Assembly: GCA_043228905.1 (NCBI GenBank)
Contig: JBHGNT010000003.1
Location: 9,114,001 to 9,178,000 of the forward strand
Direction: 5' to 3'
Origin: Azolla caroliniana
Lineage: Eukaryota; Polypodiophyta
Length of the DNA: 64,000 nucleotides
In this document: one piece after another, positions 45,001-59,159 of the stretch
Layout: the number at the start of each line of letters is the position of its first letter
Numbering within the stretch: position 1 is the stretch's first letter
Notes under the pieces: model-generated
Told to the model about the DNA's origin: nothing
Database searches by the model: none
The model's input: the letters and a program-made list of their open reading frames with translations, nothing else
Program-made: the position numbers and the translations under genes

Positions 45001-48000
45001 TTTTCGGCACACATAAGATTCTATAGAGGGAAATGCCATATATACAGATGTATTAATGGTTTGTGAATCTCTTGCAAGCAAGAAAGACAAAGATGCCAAA
45101 CGCTGGATATATATCTTCACAAGATAAAACATGAATTTCAAGATCTTCAATATGGTTACAATGCAAAGTCTAAGGCAATATCATCTCCTGCCATGCAGAA
45201 TTGGAACCAGGTACACAGTGGACATATGCACAGTTGGTTTCATAAAGATCCTCCATTTAATCATGATCACTATAACCTTTGGTTTCTGTACGAGTTCCTG
45301 ATACTCACCATTTCCCAAAAAGCCTAAGGCGTATCATCCAATGCTATATGGAAGAGGAAAACCAAGTACAAAGGAAAAATGCACACTTAGGCTTAATAAA
45401 GGTCTTCTATCTACTTATGATCACACTATAGCATTCAGTTTATATCATAGATCAGTAGTAATTTGATCACAAAGATGTAGTGGAAGGCCGAGCATTAGCC
45501 GAAACTGTCTAAACTGCATAACCTCAGGACTTTATTGCAATCAATGCAGCAGCCATCAATTTCTATATTAGAAGATACTACCAAATTCATGATTAAAGTG
45601 TCACAAGACTCGAGAACATCTCTATATTGTGGACAAATCTGCTATGAGGAAACTGAAACTGCTGAAAATCATTGTTCTGCAACAATTTGAGAACTAAAAC
45701 AAGAACCTCTAAAGGAATACAGTCATAAGATAAAAGGGTACTCTTTTTCACATCAAAATGTTTAGGAACAGAGAAAAATCATTGGGTATATCTAATTCTG
45801 ATTTTGAACAGCTTGAGGATAACAATATCCCCCGCAGCATGTAAGACTGTAGTCTATGATGTGATCCAAAAAACAAGATAGAAGATAAGGGCTATTAAAA
45901 ACTAATTAGTATTATACTTTATTTGATAAATCTTATCATATCACAACAAATCATTCTGATTTTCATCAACAGAAGTTCAAACATACCTCATCTGCTCCAT
46001 TTGCTCCTAGTCGAGCATTAGGGTCTTCAATAAGAAGCCTGAAAAATAAACAAATTATTAGTAGAGATGTTCTTAAGACAAACTAAAAAGTTCTAACAAC
46101 AATCAACAAATTTAAAAAAAGTCAGCATTTGAAGAAATTAGCTCATAACTTTAGTGTTGATCTCCAGTACTTCTTGATTCCAATAACAGAAACATGTCCA
46201 GAAATAGTAATTAAAATAATTAACCCACTATTATTACCCAACATAAGACACTTGTTGACGGGAGCGAAACTTTGTTAGTCTAAGACTGAGATGCAACAAG
46301 ATCTGTTAATAGAATCTCATTCAAGATAGTTTTTGGTAAGCATTTACCATGACCTCCTGTGAGCTCAAACTTTGACTTTTGGTTTGGACAGTGTAGAGAG
46401 AGAATTGTATAATTCTTGAACATAGTGACTAATCAAGGATTTCACAGAGGAACTAACACTTGTTCATGAACAACTGTGTCTTATGGTGGCTACACAAGAT
46501 TTACTATGAGGTATTTATTCATGTAGAAATTTATTATGCAGGAAAGGTATTGTGGTTTGTTACTATTTATGCTGCCAGTGGCTTGACAGCACATTGCACT
46601 TTGGCATACCCAGACTCGAATAATTCAGTTGGGTTGATCTGGATGATAACGGGTGACTCTAATGGCAGTGCAAATTACTACCTCTGATCATTGCTTCTGG
46701 ATGCTCCAGAACACACTTGACCTTTCTGAAGTTGGAGACGTGATTGGATCCCACATAGGGAGGTAATTAGACCCCACATCTGTCTTACAAGTCACTAATT
46801 AAGAATCCAATTGGAATAAAAATTTCAGGAGCTAACAAGCATACTTCCATTGAGGAAGAAGAAGGTATGCTACATGTATTGTAAATAAACAAGTTGGAAT
46901 GGTATACATCAATATTATTGAACTAGTAGATTTTTTCGTATCTGCAAGAAACATCATTTGTCTCTAATGCTCAAATGATATTATTGCAGCAAACAGCAAT
47001 CAAATTTTGTTTTTGAACACTTGGTTTTTAATGGCTAACGCATCTTTTTTAATACATACTTTTGTATCAGATCTTTTGCATCATAAGACATATCTTCTGG
47101 AACCTGAGGCCATGGGATGTTGCGATTCAGAATATTCTCAAAGATCCTCTGGTTAAAAAGTAAAAATATAGTACCCGGATTAGACTGAATTGTGAAAAAA
47201 CATCACTGGTTTATGAATCATCAACTTTTGAGTACAAAAAGTGTACTTCGTTACCTGAGGATCCTCTGCATTGAAAGGAGGAAAACCAGTCAAAAATTCA
47301 AAAAGCATAATGCCTGTTGACCACCAGTCTGCACTACAACCTGCAAATTTCAAGAGCGCATCATTCAAAGTTCTCGCTGAACATTGCACCTCAATTACTT
47401 TACTGGTTAGAATATTCGAAGTTGTACATGTCATTTGATTGCTTAGAACGTCCAAATATCGAAGAACATTTAGATAAACTACAACTGGAGAAATCAATGT
47501 AATATTAAAACCCACAAAAAAAGTCGTTACAATGGACTGGTTAATAGATTTCACTATTCTCTGATGGAAAGCAAAAAACAAAAAAATGCATAGATATGAT
47601 CTTTGAGGCTTTAAAGATTACATTTAATGATAATAATAAGATTTCCTCAAAGATCTTCAAGTATGTAGAAGCATGACCATAATAACCAGACTGTGTTCAT
47701 CTAAATCATCAACAATTCAAAGTTTGATATGTGCAAAAACAATAGCTCAGCAAAAGTGACTAGCATGCATAACAAATAACCATCTAATCAGGGACCTCTA
47801 TACAAGCACCTCCATGAAGAATGTGTCCTTTTGAGCTTAAAAATTTTTCTTTCCACTACTGTGAGGTTCGTAGGATTACATACATTCAAATGCTAAAATT
47901 TAGAAAATTTCAAGAAGATTTTTCACTGTTCAAGGAATCAATCTTCATGTAGAAGAGGATGATGAACATCATGCAATACAATCAATTGTGGCAAGACCCA

Positions 48001-51000
48001 ATATAAAGTGAAGCACCCCACAAGTAGCTAGAACAGAATGAACAATAAGCTCATATATACTCTAAATCAAAGCAATCAAGGAAATGAGCAGAAATATATT
48101 CTTTAATATCCTCAAGTGTTGACTATTTTCTATCCTCAAGTACATATGCGGACACATAGATGTGTTGGCTGTGACAAGCCACCATCATCTACAGGGCTAC
48201 AACTATACGGTTTTGGATCATTCACTTTAGGACATATTAATCCCGATAGAAATTTTCTCAGTCAGAAAGATAGACATAGATATATTAATATCTATGTGAA
48301 ACATTATTTTACACAATGCTGCTTTTGAGCACAATTTTAAGTTGCTATGGTATCTTCAGAATAGAGGAAACATTTTATCTGCTAGAATGATAAGTAGAAT
48401 GTTATACCATGTCCTGTTCCAAGAAGAATTTCCGGTGCAAGATAGTCTGGGGTCCCTATGGCAGACTGTTTCTGTCTTTTCTCTCTTGAATTCAACTCCT
48501 CAGTGCCTTCATTTGACAAAAGGCTCCGAGTGACTGCACGATCAGAGAAGTCATGTGTGTTGTTAATAAGCCCAACCCTAGAAAGTCCAAAATCTGTAAG
48601 CTGAAAGAAAATAAAGGAAAATATGGATGTCAATGAAAATAAATGAATGGCAATTGACTAATTGAACAACATCCAAGAAAATTATCTCCTCCAACCACTC
48701 AGGCTAGTCAGCTGTTTATATCATATAAAAACTTTCATGGACATGGTGACACCCTGCACAACTCTAGCCATACAAAGTTTTTAATAATATTTCTGAAAAC
48801 CATCATACAACAATACTCAGGAGAGAACCAAAGTAAAACACATCCCACAACTTCAGAGTTGTGTATATAACAACTTGAAGGAATCAATATACACTTCGCA
48901 AACAGAAGATGTCAAAAATCTTATACTTTTGTAGACTTTTCATATTCAGGTGGCCAAATTTGCACCTTTATATGCCCATCATGAGCAATCAATAGATTGT
49001 CAGGTTTCAGGTCGCGATGTACAATGCCAAGTGAATGCAAATAATCCAAAGCTAGAACCTGGGCATAAATTTTCATAGTTGTCATATCCAAAATGCAAAA
49101 ACAAAATACTGCTTCATAAATAGATATGTAAGGATAACTTCATACAACTTCAGCGATGTAAATTCGCGATATATCTTCCTCTAAGCAGCCCACATTTCTT
49201 AGCAGCGAATAAAGATCTCCCCCGATCAAGTATTCCATCACTAAGTACAGATTCTCACTACATGTGAATGAGTAAAAAAATCGGACCTACAAAACAGTTA
49301 CTGCCCAATGAATATTTAAAAATGCATAGATGTCGTCTCTTTAACAGTGAAAATTTGCAACATTACTTTAATATACAATCAAGCATACACACTTTTCTTA
49401 TAAAACTCTTAAGGACTAGATATCATGTGTGGGTCCCCAAGCAGGAAGAACGCACCTCATGCACATGACTGTGATCGTAAGCAAGTGAACGATAGACGGA
49501 AATAAGATGCCAAATTCACTCACCACAAAGGGATTACATGTTGAAATCAAAATATCTCTTTCTGCCAAAATACTTTCAACCGCATTTTTCCTTATCATAT
49601 CTGCCTTTCGAAGCACCTAAAAGAACACACAACATAATACCATAACCACACTGAACAGATGAAGCAGAAGAAATAGAATTAGAAAGAAAGCGGTTCACCT
49701 TGATGGCAAAAGTATCCCCTGTTGCTTTTTTCCTTGCTAAGAATACTCTTCCAAAAGCGCCTCTACTTATAGGCTTTATAATTTCAAAATCCTCTATGCC
49801 AGTCCTATCCTTATAGGGCAAATATGATTGCATTGGCCTAAAGCTGCGACAACTACTTTCCTGTGAGTGGGCATTTTCTCTCATGTACCTGGGAAACTTC
49901 ATAACCTTTAAAAGTCCCTCGATCTCTGAATATTTTCTCCTGTGAGAAAGAAAGAAAGAAAGTGGCCTATGAGACAAATTAGCTGGATTGTTTCAAAGAC
50001 AATCAATAAAAAACAAAATCAGAGACAATGCCATTATAATATTCCTTATAACCTTCGTAGCTTCTCAATTCGCTTGCCAAAAGTGTGAACTGTCAAAGCG
50101 TTAGACTTATTGTTCTGAATCCGATGTTGCAGGTCTTCTGCTACAGAATCTAAATACTCCAAGACACCATCTTCAGAAGCATTGGTGCCTGCAATGGCCC
50201 GTGCAATATCTGCAAGCTCACTGATCTGCATAAAGGTTTGCAAATTGACATTAGATACTGTAGTTAAATTCTATGGGTTTCATTTCATTTTTTGTCATGC
50301 ATGCATTTGATAATGATTTTTACTGACCAGCATTACACATAAATACTTCTCTTTCAAGAAATATATTTCTCGCTCTCTTTTTGCTAAAGGGTATCATGTT
50401 ATATTATGCACATCTCTTAGTGTTTGGCACATTTAATGACAACATATTCAGATATAGAATATTATTTGGTCTCTTATGCCAGTTTTATCTCTTAGGAGAC
50501 ATCGATATATCTTTCTTTCTTTCTTTCTACAGTAATAGAAATCTTCTTTTTTTCATTTTTTGTTTTTCTATTTTAAAACAATGCTACCCTTCTCCCCTTT
50601 GATAATGTTGATTGATTCATTATGTATTCTCCCATATTGTTAACATACATATTTGAACCAAAACCTACACCCATGTGAATCCAATAAAATATCGGGCAAA
50701 ATAAAACAAAATTAAAGTGTACCTAAACTAGGGACCTAGCGAACCCTATGTAACTGCAAGGATGTGGTGTAGAATGCAATGGTAAAGGGACTGTGAATAG
50801 AAGACATGCCATAATACTCCAAACATCTTGGATCATAGAAATCCATGATATCAAAGGGGCCTAGGGCAGCACGCTCCCCCAGACAAGGTGCCTGTAAAGA
50901 GATCGAACTTAAGATGGGAGTTCTTGCACACTTAAAGAAACCCATGATATCAAAGTGGCCTAGGGCAGAAGAGATTAAGTAAATGTGTGTATGTTATGTG

Positions 51001-54000
51001 TGTGAGAGATAAGGAGCAAAATAGAGTCAGATAGAGAGAGATACTCATGTACCAAAGAAATATAGGTCACATTGGCCTTTTTATGATATTAATACAACAT
51101 TTTATTTCTAATATAATTTCATTAGATGGAAGTGATGACCTGCAAGTGATCTTCATTTTCTCCAAGGATACCCCATTCCTCCAAATTTATGTCGGAAAAA
51201 TTGTTATTAGACAATGGTGATTTGGGTGTAATGCTGCCAGCTGAGGATGATAAATGACTTTGCTGCGATTTTGATCCAAGAAGACTCTTCAAACTAGAAA
51301 TGTCACTTAGGTCAACTTCAAGCTCTTTGTAATCATGCAGCAAATCATCATCTTTCTGAGAGTAAGTATTAAATCTTGTTAATGAACTTTGATAAACATC
51401 GTTATTGAAAGCACAAGAGTTGTACACATCTGGGCTCCCATCCAGCGTCGCATGTGAACTATTTGGAGTACCTGAGTCCAGTATTCTGTCCAAAATTTCT
51501 GCAAGTTTACAAAGGCGATCGTCAACACTGATGTCCTTTACATCACATCGAACTGCAAGAGCACATATACGAGAATGCTCTTCTAATCGACATGTTGGAA
51601 CCTTGTCCTCACAGATTCTACAAATAACAAGCTGAACTTCATTAGAATTTCTCTCTTTTTCTACAATATGTGGTGGTGAAACGCTTTCTCTTATAGACAT
51701 TAATCCATCATTCTTTCTTTTTGCTGCATTCTGTTTGTGATTCAGGTCCATAAACTCTATTGTCTCATTATTAACATTTTTCGTCGAAGGTTCATTTACA
51801 ATGTTAGAAATGTGTAAGGGCTTCACCCTTGAGAATAGCTCAATACTTTCTGTTACTACAGATTCAAATGAACCTGATTCTTTTCTAGAATATTCCACAA
51901 AGTGATCTCCCACTCCCTTCTCTGTTTTTGGACTTCTTGACGCAATAACATGTTCTTGACTGTAATATCTCTTTGTTGAAGGTTTTATCTGAGTAGCTAA
52001 AACCTCTCTGCTATCAAGTAATCCACTCCTGAAATCCCTAACCCTTAGGCCATCCTTGGCATTGCTACTTTCTTTCTGATATTGTAACAATCTTGTACAT
52101 CTAGTTAAAATAAAAAGCATGCGTGCATATAGATGTTTTAGCCTCCCTGCAGGTAATGCTTGGCGTTCCTCCTCTAGCTTTTGAACAATTCCTTCACACT
52201 GTTGTCTGAAATCCTCAACAGACATGATAGAGCACTGTTGGGCCAAAACTAGGAGATCTTCTTGCTTCGATTTCAATTCTATATCTTCAATCTCCATAAC
52301 ATCAAGAAGGTCTGCGGCAAACAAACGAAGTTCTGAATCAACATCCTGCTTTGCATTGTAGAATTTTTCTTGCAATACATTGACAATAACCTGCAAAACG
52401 TTAGGAAGAACAGAGAATATGAACAATGAAGCTTCTCTTTGCACTTTCATCTAAGCAACAAAACAAACGGGATCAATTATCTTCATAACAACTAGTTCTC
52501 GATATCTCTTTCCAAAACTGTAAAAGATGCCACTGAGGTGGACCGAATTAAAAGGTCTTGCTAAGCATGCCAATTCTAATCATTGGATCTTCACCATTTC
52601 TAAAATCTAACCAAGTAAATTGAGAGCGTAACCAATTAGCAATATGCCAACAGTGCATTTGATATATTATATGCAAGCATACAACAAATGAACGTAAACA
52701 AACTCTTGAATGATCAACTAACCCTGAGACTTGTTCCCTGGGATATTGTTAACCCAAGCACTCAGTACAACTTCCACATATACATGTTCCTCTTTAAGTG
52801 GGTGATATCAAGACCCAGTATGAAGTAGAGCAACATTTGGAAACATGAAAATAGACCACACCTAGCTTTAGGTTAGCAAATGCATCCCTGGTATAATGTG
52901 TGATTCTATGTACGTAAATATGAAGAAAGTAGGCATACCCCTGAGCTCTTGGTATTTTGCAGTCGCCAAAATGGATGAGATGCAAATCCAGCGTCGCTAA
53001 GATCATGTGAGAAACTTGTAATACCAATAGGATTCTTCTTCTTAGGAGAACCATGTGTCAAACGTAGCAAAGCTCTGTAGCGTGGTGAATCTATCTCCTT
53101 GCTTTCATATGATTTTGATGTCTGCTTTTAATTAAATCCATGAGATTTTCAGCACAGCAAGGAAAGGGTCAATAAAATATTGCAAATTTAATACACACCT
53201 CATGGAAAACAGATTGTAAAGAGTTTCCTGAAGTTAATGGCATACTGACATCCTCAACATCATAGGCTGCACAAAAATAGAAAGGTTGATATCATAAATA
53301 AGAGTTCAAAGAGAATGAAAAGATAAATGTGAATATTCGTCCATATCACGTACAAATAATCACCTTGCATGGAAATTGAATTTATAGAATCTGCTTCTGG
53401 TGTACTAGCTGCACTACTTTGCGCACTGAACATTTTGCATGGGCTACCTGAATCACTCTGTACATTTACTGCGTGTGATTTCTTACCAGGTAAGGTTAAT
53501 AACCATTTCGAACCATCAACAGTTTGAATGCTCAAATTTTCCAGTTTATTGAATGAATCGAGACAAGGAGAGAGATTGCTGCTTTTGGTGTCTCGGGGTT
53601 TGATGGGAATGTGTTCTGTTTGAGTGTGAGGATTCTGATGACTTTCACATGTGTCATATGCACTATCGACCTTGTGAACAGTAGGAAAGTCACATAAGGT
53701 CTTCATAAGAGGTAGTTTGTGGGTTTCAGCAGGGCAAGGACTGGGCTGAGAAGAAGAATTTTTCTCACATCGATCATCTCTTGAGCTGTTCACATCTGAA
53801 TAGGAAGTTTGCATAATGTTCATGGTGGAACTATTCTCTCCATAGCTAAGCTTTGCAGATGAGCCAAGATCACTTGAGTGGACTCGATCCCCATCAAAAA
53901 GATGTTTCCCCTCCTCGTCTGCATAGTGATTTCCTGCCTTTCGATGGTTCAAACAGTAATGGAAGCGTCCAATGACTGGAAGGCGATAAAGCTTCTTCAA

Positions 54001-55296
54001 ATCCTTGGGGAAGGCAGAATCACTATCAGTAGAAAACTTCTTCTCCTCTTGCTCCTCTTCATTTCCTGACATCTTCTTCTTTGGAAGGAGCTCCTGTTTT
54101 GAATGGAGCTTAAAACTATCACCATCCACACAACCACCAGGAACCCGATTGGGATGTAGGTTCTTCTCTTCCTCATTTCCTGGCAATCTCTGCTTTGAAA
54201 GGATCTTTGAATAGCCATCACCACCAAGAAGACCCGAATCCCCATTGGGATAAAAATTCGTCTCTTCTTCATTTCCCAGTATTCCCTGCTTGAAATAGAC
54301 ATCATCGGAAGGAAGACCAGAATCCTTACCAGGATAGAGATTCCTCTCTTCTTCATTTCCCAACATCCGACTGGGAAAAAGATTTCTTTTTTCCTCATTT
54401 ACCAACATTCTCTGCTTGAAAATGCCATCACCAACAGGAAGACCAGAATCCCTATTGGGATAAAGATTGTTTTTTACTTCATTTCCCAGAACTCTCTGCT
54501 TCCAACAGATTTTGGAGTGGACATCACCAGCCAGAGGGTCAGCATCTAGATCCTTGTCCTCTTCATTTGCAGAAATTTTCTGCTTCAATTGGAGCTTCAG
54601 AAGACCATCTTCACATAGGGATGCAGAATCACAATAAGACGAAAGAGTCTTCTTTTCCTCTTCATTTCCATGTATTCTTTGCTTTAAACATGCCTTGACA
54701 CGTTTTTCCTCAGGAATGCTAGAATCTCGATCAGGAAAAAGCTTCTCATAGGGATAAGATTTCATGGCAGTATTATGAAATTTCACGTCGGGAGAGAGTT
54801 TCTTCTCTTTCCCTTCGTTTGCAGACACTTTGTTCTTTGAACGGAGCTTGAGATGTTCATCATCAGGGACAAACCCAGAATCTGGATCAGAAGAATGCTT
54901 GTTCTTATTCTTCTTTTCCTTTTCCTTCCCATAAATTCCCTGCTTCAAACATTCACAATTGATAGAATCTTGATCATATGAAATCTTGTTAAATTCCTGT
55001 TCATTTCCACTTGTTCTCTGCTTGAAACACCGATGATCTAAAGAATTTACATGCGATTTCTGTTTTAAATGTCCATCACCCTTGATAGAGTCTTGATCGG
55101 AATAAAACATTTGCTTCTGCTTTTCATCTTCATTTCTCTGCTTGAAGGAAACACCATCGCCATCATCATGACTAATGTCTTTCTTCGGCTGCTTCTTCTG
55201 CAATCTCGCTCTTTCTCCTCCTCCTCCTCCTCCTCCTCCTCCTCCTCCTCCTTTGTTCGTCAGTAATCCAACAGCAACTATGCCGAAAGGTCCCAT
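42016..55296 (-). CDS. IRE: IRE-type AGC Ser/Thr protein kinase, 17 exons, 1652 aa
   Basis: Homologue of Arabidopsis INCOMPLETE ROOT HAIR ELONGATION/IREH kinases (protein-Ser/Thr phosphorylation, tip growth). Exons joined in phase at GT-AG sites: 55296-53364, 53266-53199, 53121-52939, 52390-51140, 50225-50053, 49939-49699, 49616-49524, 49286-49146, 49058-48966, 48600-48408, 47340-47255, 47148-47060, 46038-45987, 44716-44660, 42871-42716, 42451-42374, 42087-42016 (TAA 42016-42018). Residues 1-644 are low-complexity: a Gly12 tract, then GNEEE-type repeats. 729-850 is the IRE family helical domain ([20 protein letters not shown]). A C2HC zinc finger has C985, C988, H1000 and C1004. The kinase spans about 1254-1539: K1283, HRD 1375-1377, DFG 1395-1397, APE 1447-1449, with the enlarged activation segment of this family. 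The AGC tail includes [15 protein letters not shown]. Arabidopsis homologues are about 1170-1300 aa; the excess is N-terminal. The start codon and any 5' UTR intron are inferred. Confidence 0.9.
43577..44235 (+). pseudogene. LINE 3' fragment in an intron of the IRE gene
   Basis: Same LINE family as 37035-39085, covering only the C-terminal tail. The frame 43602-44261 is open and keeps the complete motif [19 protein letters not shown] that the other copy lost. The 3' end has TTCTAATTCTAATTCTTGG. It lies in the 1.8-kb intron 42872-44659, antisense to the gene. The short repeat AATTCTT on both sides (about 43568 and 44227) may be a target duplication. Confidence 0.85.
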
Positions 55297-55499
55297 GGGA
55301 AGACAAAGAAAGAAGGGAATAAATGGAGGGAAAGAGAGAAACCCTCAGCATAAAAGCATATTGTGGAGAGCCAGGATTCTTCGTTCTTCATTCTTCATCC
55401 TTCCTTTTCTCCTATTTTGATTCTGTTTCTTTTCATTCTGCTGCCTTCTTCTTATGTTGCTGCTACCTTATTATTCTCTCCTCTTCTAACATTTGGCTC

Positions 55500-56327
55500 T
55501 GCCATCAAAATCATCATCATCATCTTCTTCTTCTTCTTCTTCTTCTTCTTCTTCTTCTTCGTTGTTCATATAAGCCGGTCCACCTGTGTCCCAGGCATGC
55601 CTTCCTACATCGCAGGATCCTTCTTCTTCAAGCACACCTCTTCTGGCGATTGGTGATTGGTGTGATTGGTGATTGGTGATTGGTGATTGGTGATTGGCGA
55701 TGGTGATTCTTCAAGCGCGGCTCTTCTGATGATTGGTGATTGGTGATGGCAATGGCAATGGCGATGGCGATGGCGATTCTTCGAAGCTCTTCCTCTTCTC
55801 TTCCTCTCCCTCTGTATCTTCTTCTTCCTCCTCTGTTCCTTCTTCTTCTTCTTCTTCTTCTTCTTCTTCTTCTTCTTCTTCTTCTTCTCCTTCTTCCTCT
55901 GTTCCTTCTTCTTCTATCCCTTATTCTTCTTCTTCTTCTTCTTCTTCTTCTTCTTCTTCTCCTTCTTCCTCTGTTTCAAAATTCTTCCTTCCTTTAATCC
56001 CCTGTTTTTCACTGTCTTCCTTCTTCTTTCAAATAAATATGTACATCATACATTTCTTTTTTTTAAAGTCCATCCTTTACCCTGTTTCTTCTTCTTCTTC
56101 TTCATTCATTCACATATATATATATTTATGTATGTATATAATATATGTATGTATGTATATATATATATAATATATTTATGTATTTATGTATTTATGTATT
56201 TATGTATTTATGTATTTATGTATGTATGTATGTATGTATGTATTTTAAGAAAAATCCATCCCTTGTTTCTCTCTTCTTACATTTCTCCTCCTACTTTTCC
56301 TATATATTGTCCTTCCTCTGGTTTTGT

Positions 56328-56362
<35 letters not shown>

Positions 56363-56370
56363 CCAACAAA
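55500..56370. repeat. Microsatellite cluster upstream of the IRE start codon
   Basis: (CTT)n at about 55521-55560, 55842-55888 and 55922-55962; GATTGGTGATTGGTGATT repeats at 55646-55700; GGCGATGGCGATG near 55757-55776; (TATG)n and (TA)n at 56115-56240; (GT)n(GA)n at 56326-56362. On the gene strand the CTT tracts are GAA repeats in the likely 5' UTR or promoter. The Ser- and Leu-rich frames here are products of the repeats. Confidence 0.9.
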
Positions 56371-59150
56371 AACAAGACTTTGTTTGCCCGATGATGGCTT
56401 GACCAACCAACAACTCAAACCCATAGCCATCAACCTTCGCTTCTTGTCCGCTATCTCATCAAAACCAACCAACCAACCATTTGTCTGTCTGTCCAAATGT
56501 ACAAATGGGCTCCTCTTTCCTTCTTTCCATGTTCTTGTGTTTCATAGAGATTTGCAACCCGCCCACCACCCATGTTTCTATACCCGTTGCCCTTTCTCAC
56601 CTTCTTATTGGGAGGTGGAGGGAGCAGGGAGTAGGGGGGGGATATATACCAACTTTGTGATCCATATATCCCATGAGTAATATCTCATTGTCAAACATGG
56701 ATTTCCGATGCCTCTTGTTCACATCACTCTAGCCAATTGAGAACATTGACGTGGGTCCTATGTTTGTGTTACAACTTACAACTACTACGACTAACTACTA
56801 CTATATTTGTGTGCATCATCCTCTTTTGTATAATGGCATACTACTACTACTACTACTATTGTTGTTGCTAATAACTACTAATTACTACTATATTTGTGTG
56901 TATCGTATGTATCGTATAATGTTTCGTCTTTTGACAAAAAAGGGAGATGAGAAAAAGGCATCCATTTGTTTGAGTTGTACGTTTCTTCGTAGTGGCATCT
57001 GATAAGAATCTAAACCCGGTCTTGAGGGATAACCAATCAATTCTAAAAACGCAACTTATCATTAAGATACGGCCGTGATACAAAAATGTATGTGTATCAA
57101 TAAGATGTGTCTATGTGTGCGCGCGCACTTGTGCCACTGACAGAAATTGTTAAATATCATGGGCAAGAACATAGTGCATCGCACTTAATTGGTCAAAATC
57201 AATCACACTTGCCTTGACATCGACTTTATTTTTCTATTAATGGAAATTGGTGACTTTTGCTTTTCATGAGTTTAGTTGGTGCAACTTTCGGTAACTTTCA
57301 CAAATAATGAATCCTTCCAGGTACGACACGAAAATAATTCCCCCCTCCCTCCTTGAGGTTTCAAACTTTGTGCTTTTGTAGCATTAACTTAAATTACGAA
57401 AAGTGGGAAACCTCTATATGAAATGGAAGGTCCTAATTTTGAATGATATTTTCTACATTATACGCTTACTGTGCACGCACTCGAAAAATATGAGTGGAAT
57501 GGCATGTAACCTTGAACAATCTAAGAGCATCGTACAAGTGGTTGCTTTAAAACATGAACTCGTTAAGAATGTTTTGATTGAATTCTATATGTTTAATTCA
57601 TTTATTGCTTTGAGATCGACTTCAATTATTATGTATATACTTTTGATATGTCTTTTTAGTGTATGTAGAAGATAATATATGTCAATGAAGAAGTGCACTA
57701 AGTGATATTACACCAACAAACTAATGGAGTAAGATTTTGAATAAACAACTTCCAACGATAAGTGTTGCAAGGATTACTATATTGAATTCAATTGCCTTCA
57801 TGTGTATTCTAGTTTCATTTTGGATACTATAAATCAAATTATTCTGTTCTACACAAGTTCAAAAAGGTGAGTTGATCTCCATATTCTAATGGCTTGCTTA
57901 TTTGCCATGCATAGAATGTTAAATATATTACCTTTCTCGTGTTAAAAAAGAGGAAGGAAACATTTGATTTCAATTTAAGTTGTCAATGAATAATCCCATT
58001 GTGCGTGGAACAATCTTATGACTATGTTGGCATGTTTCTACGACGTGATATGTGAGCAACTCTCTTGCACAATGTTTTTTAGATCTATTTTATGTCATTG
58101 ACAAACCATGTACATCTAGATGGGATTTCAATTTTTTATGTTTATAACACTAGGCTAGAGCCTAGAACTATACGTACATGAAAGTAAGCACTATAGGTAG
58201 CCTCTTTAGCGGACGGCACGACCAGTACATTTGTTGTGAGTTGTGCAGCCACATCGTATAGCCTTTTTTGTAAAAAACTCTCCTAACTAATGGGAAAGCA
58301 ACGTCTTTTTTGGGAAAGAAAAAGGAAAAAAAGAACTATACATGAACTTCTTACAAGTTAATGAAAGCAAATGCTAGAATAGCAAGGAATTTTTACATTT
58401 GTTATGCCTTTAAGGAATGTATATTATGCATTTCTTGAAATGCCACAATATTTACTAAAATATTACATAATTGAATCAAAATCTTACGAACAATTATTTA
58501 GACTCAATGAATAAACATATGTCCTAAAAGCATAATTGACATCAACAACTACAAACATTGTCAACCAAAATACAATACTAATGGGAACATTCAAATGGTC
58601 TACAAACACCAAAGTCTCACCCAAACAAAGAAGATTTGTTTTTGGTGCAAATCAACTTAAGGATATATGATGAAATACAACCAAAAACTCCCTATTCACC
58701 TTGAAATACCCAAGTGTAGCTTCAGGTCCTCAATGATAATGTCAATGCCATGGAAAATCCTTACTTTGTCTCATTCTTGGGCATTTATCAAATGATATTT
58801 ATAATATACAAAAAACAAAGGATATTTTTTTAATAAATCCCATTTGTTGTTAAAACATTCTTCTTCCAAGGATCTACAAAAATCATATTAGTCAAACATT
58901 TCACACCATATGTCGCATTTTAGACTTTATTTGTGTGACACCTACTTGTTGGGAAAATATAAATGTGGTTTTCTAAAATTGAATGTGCAAGTTCGAGTCA
59001 AACCTCTCATATCTTATACAAAATATGCTTAACTACATATCGCGGAAATGTGGAGATATGGTTTTCTAAAATGATGCACACATGGGTATAGTCAAGCCTT
59101 ATTACACTCTTAACATTGCGCAAGAGAATGATTAAACTAAAAGGACTTGT
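56371..59150. other. Intergenic, no gene recognised
   Basis: AT-rich. ACTACTACT repeats lie at 56770-56890 in two similar blocks (ACTAACTACTACTATATTTGTGTG and TAATTACTACTATATTTGTGTG). The frame 57403-57675 has no recognisable domain. Confidence 0.5.
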
Positions 59151-59159
59151 GATTGGTTG

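Noticed and set aside
55733-56170. Poly-Ser and poly-Leu frames
   Set aside because: Translations of CTT and TAT/TATG microsatellites upstream of the kinase gene.
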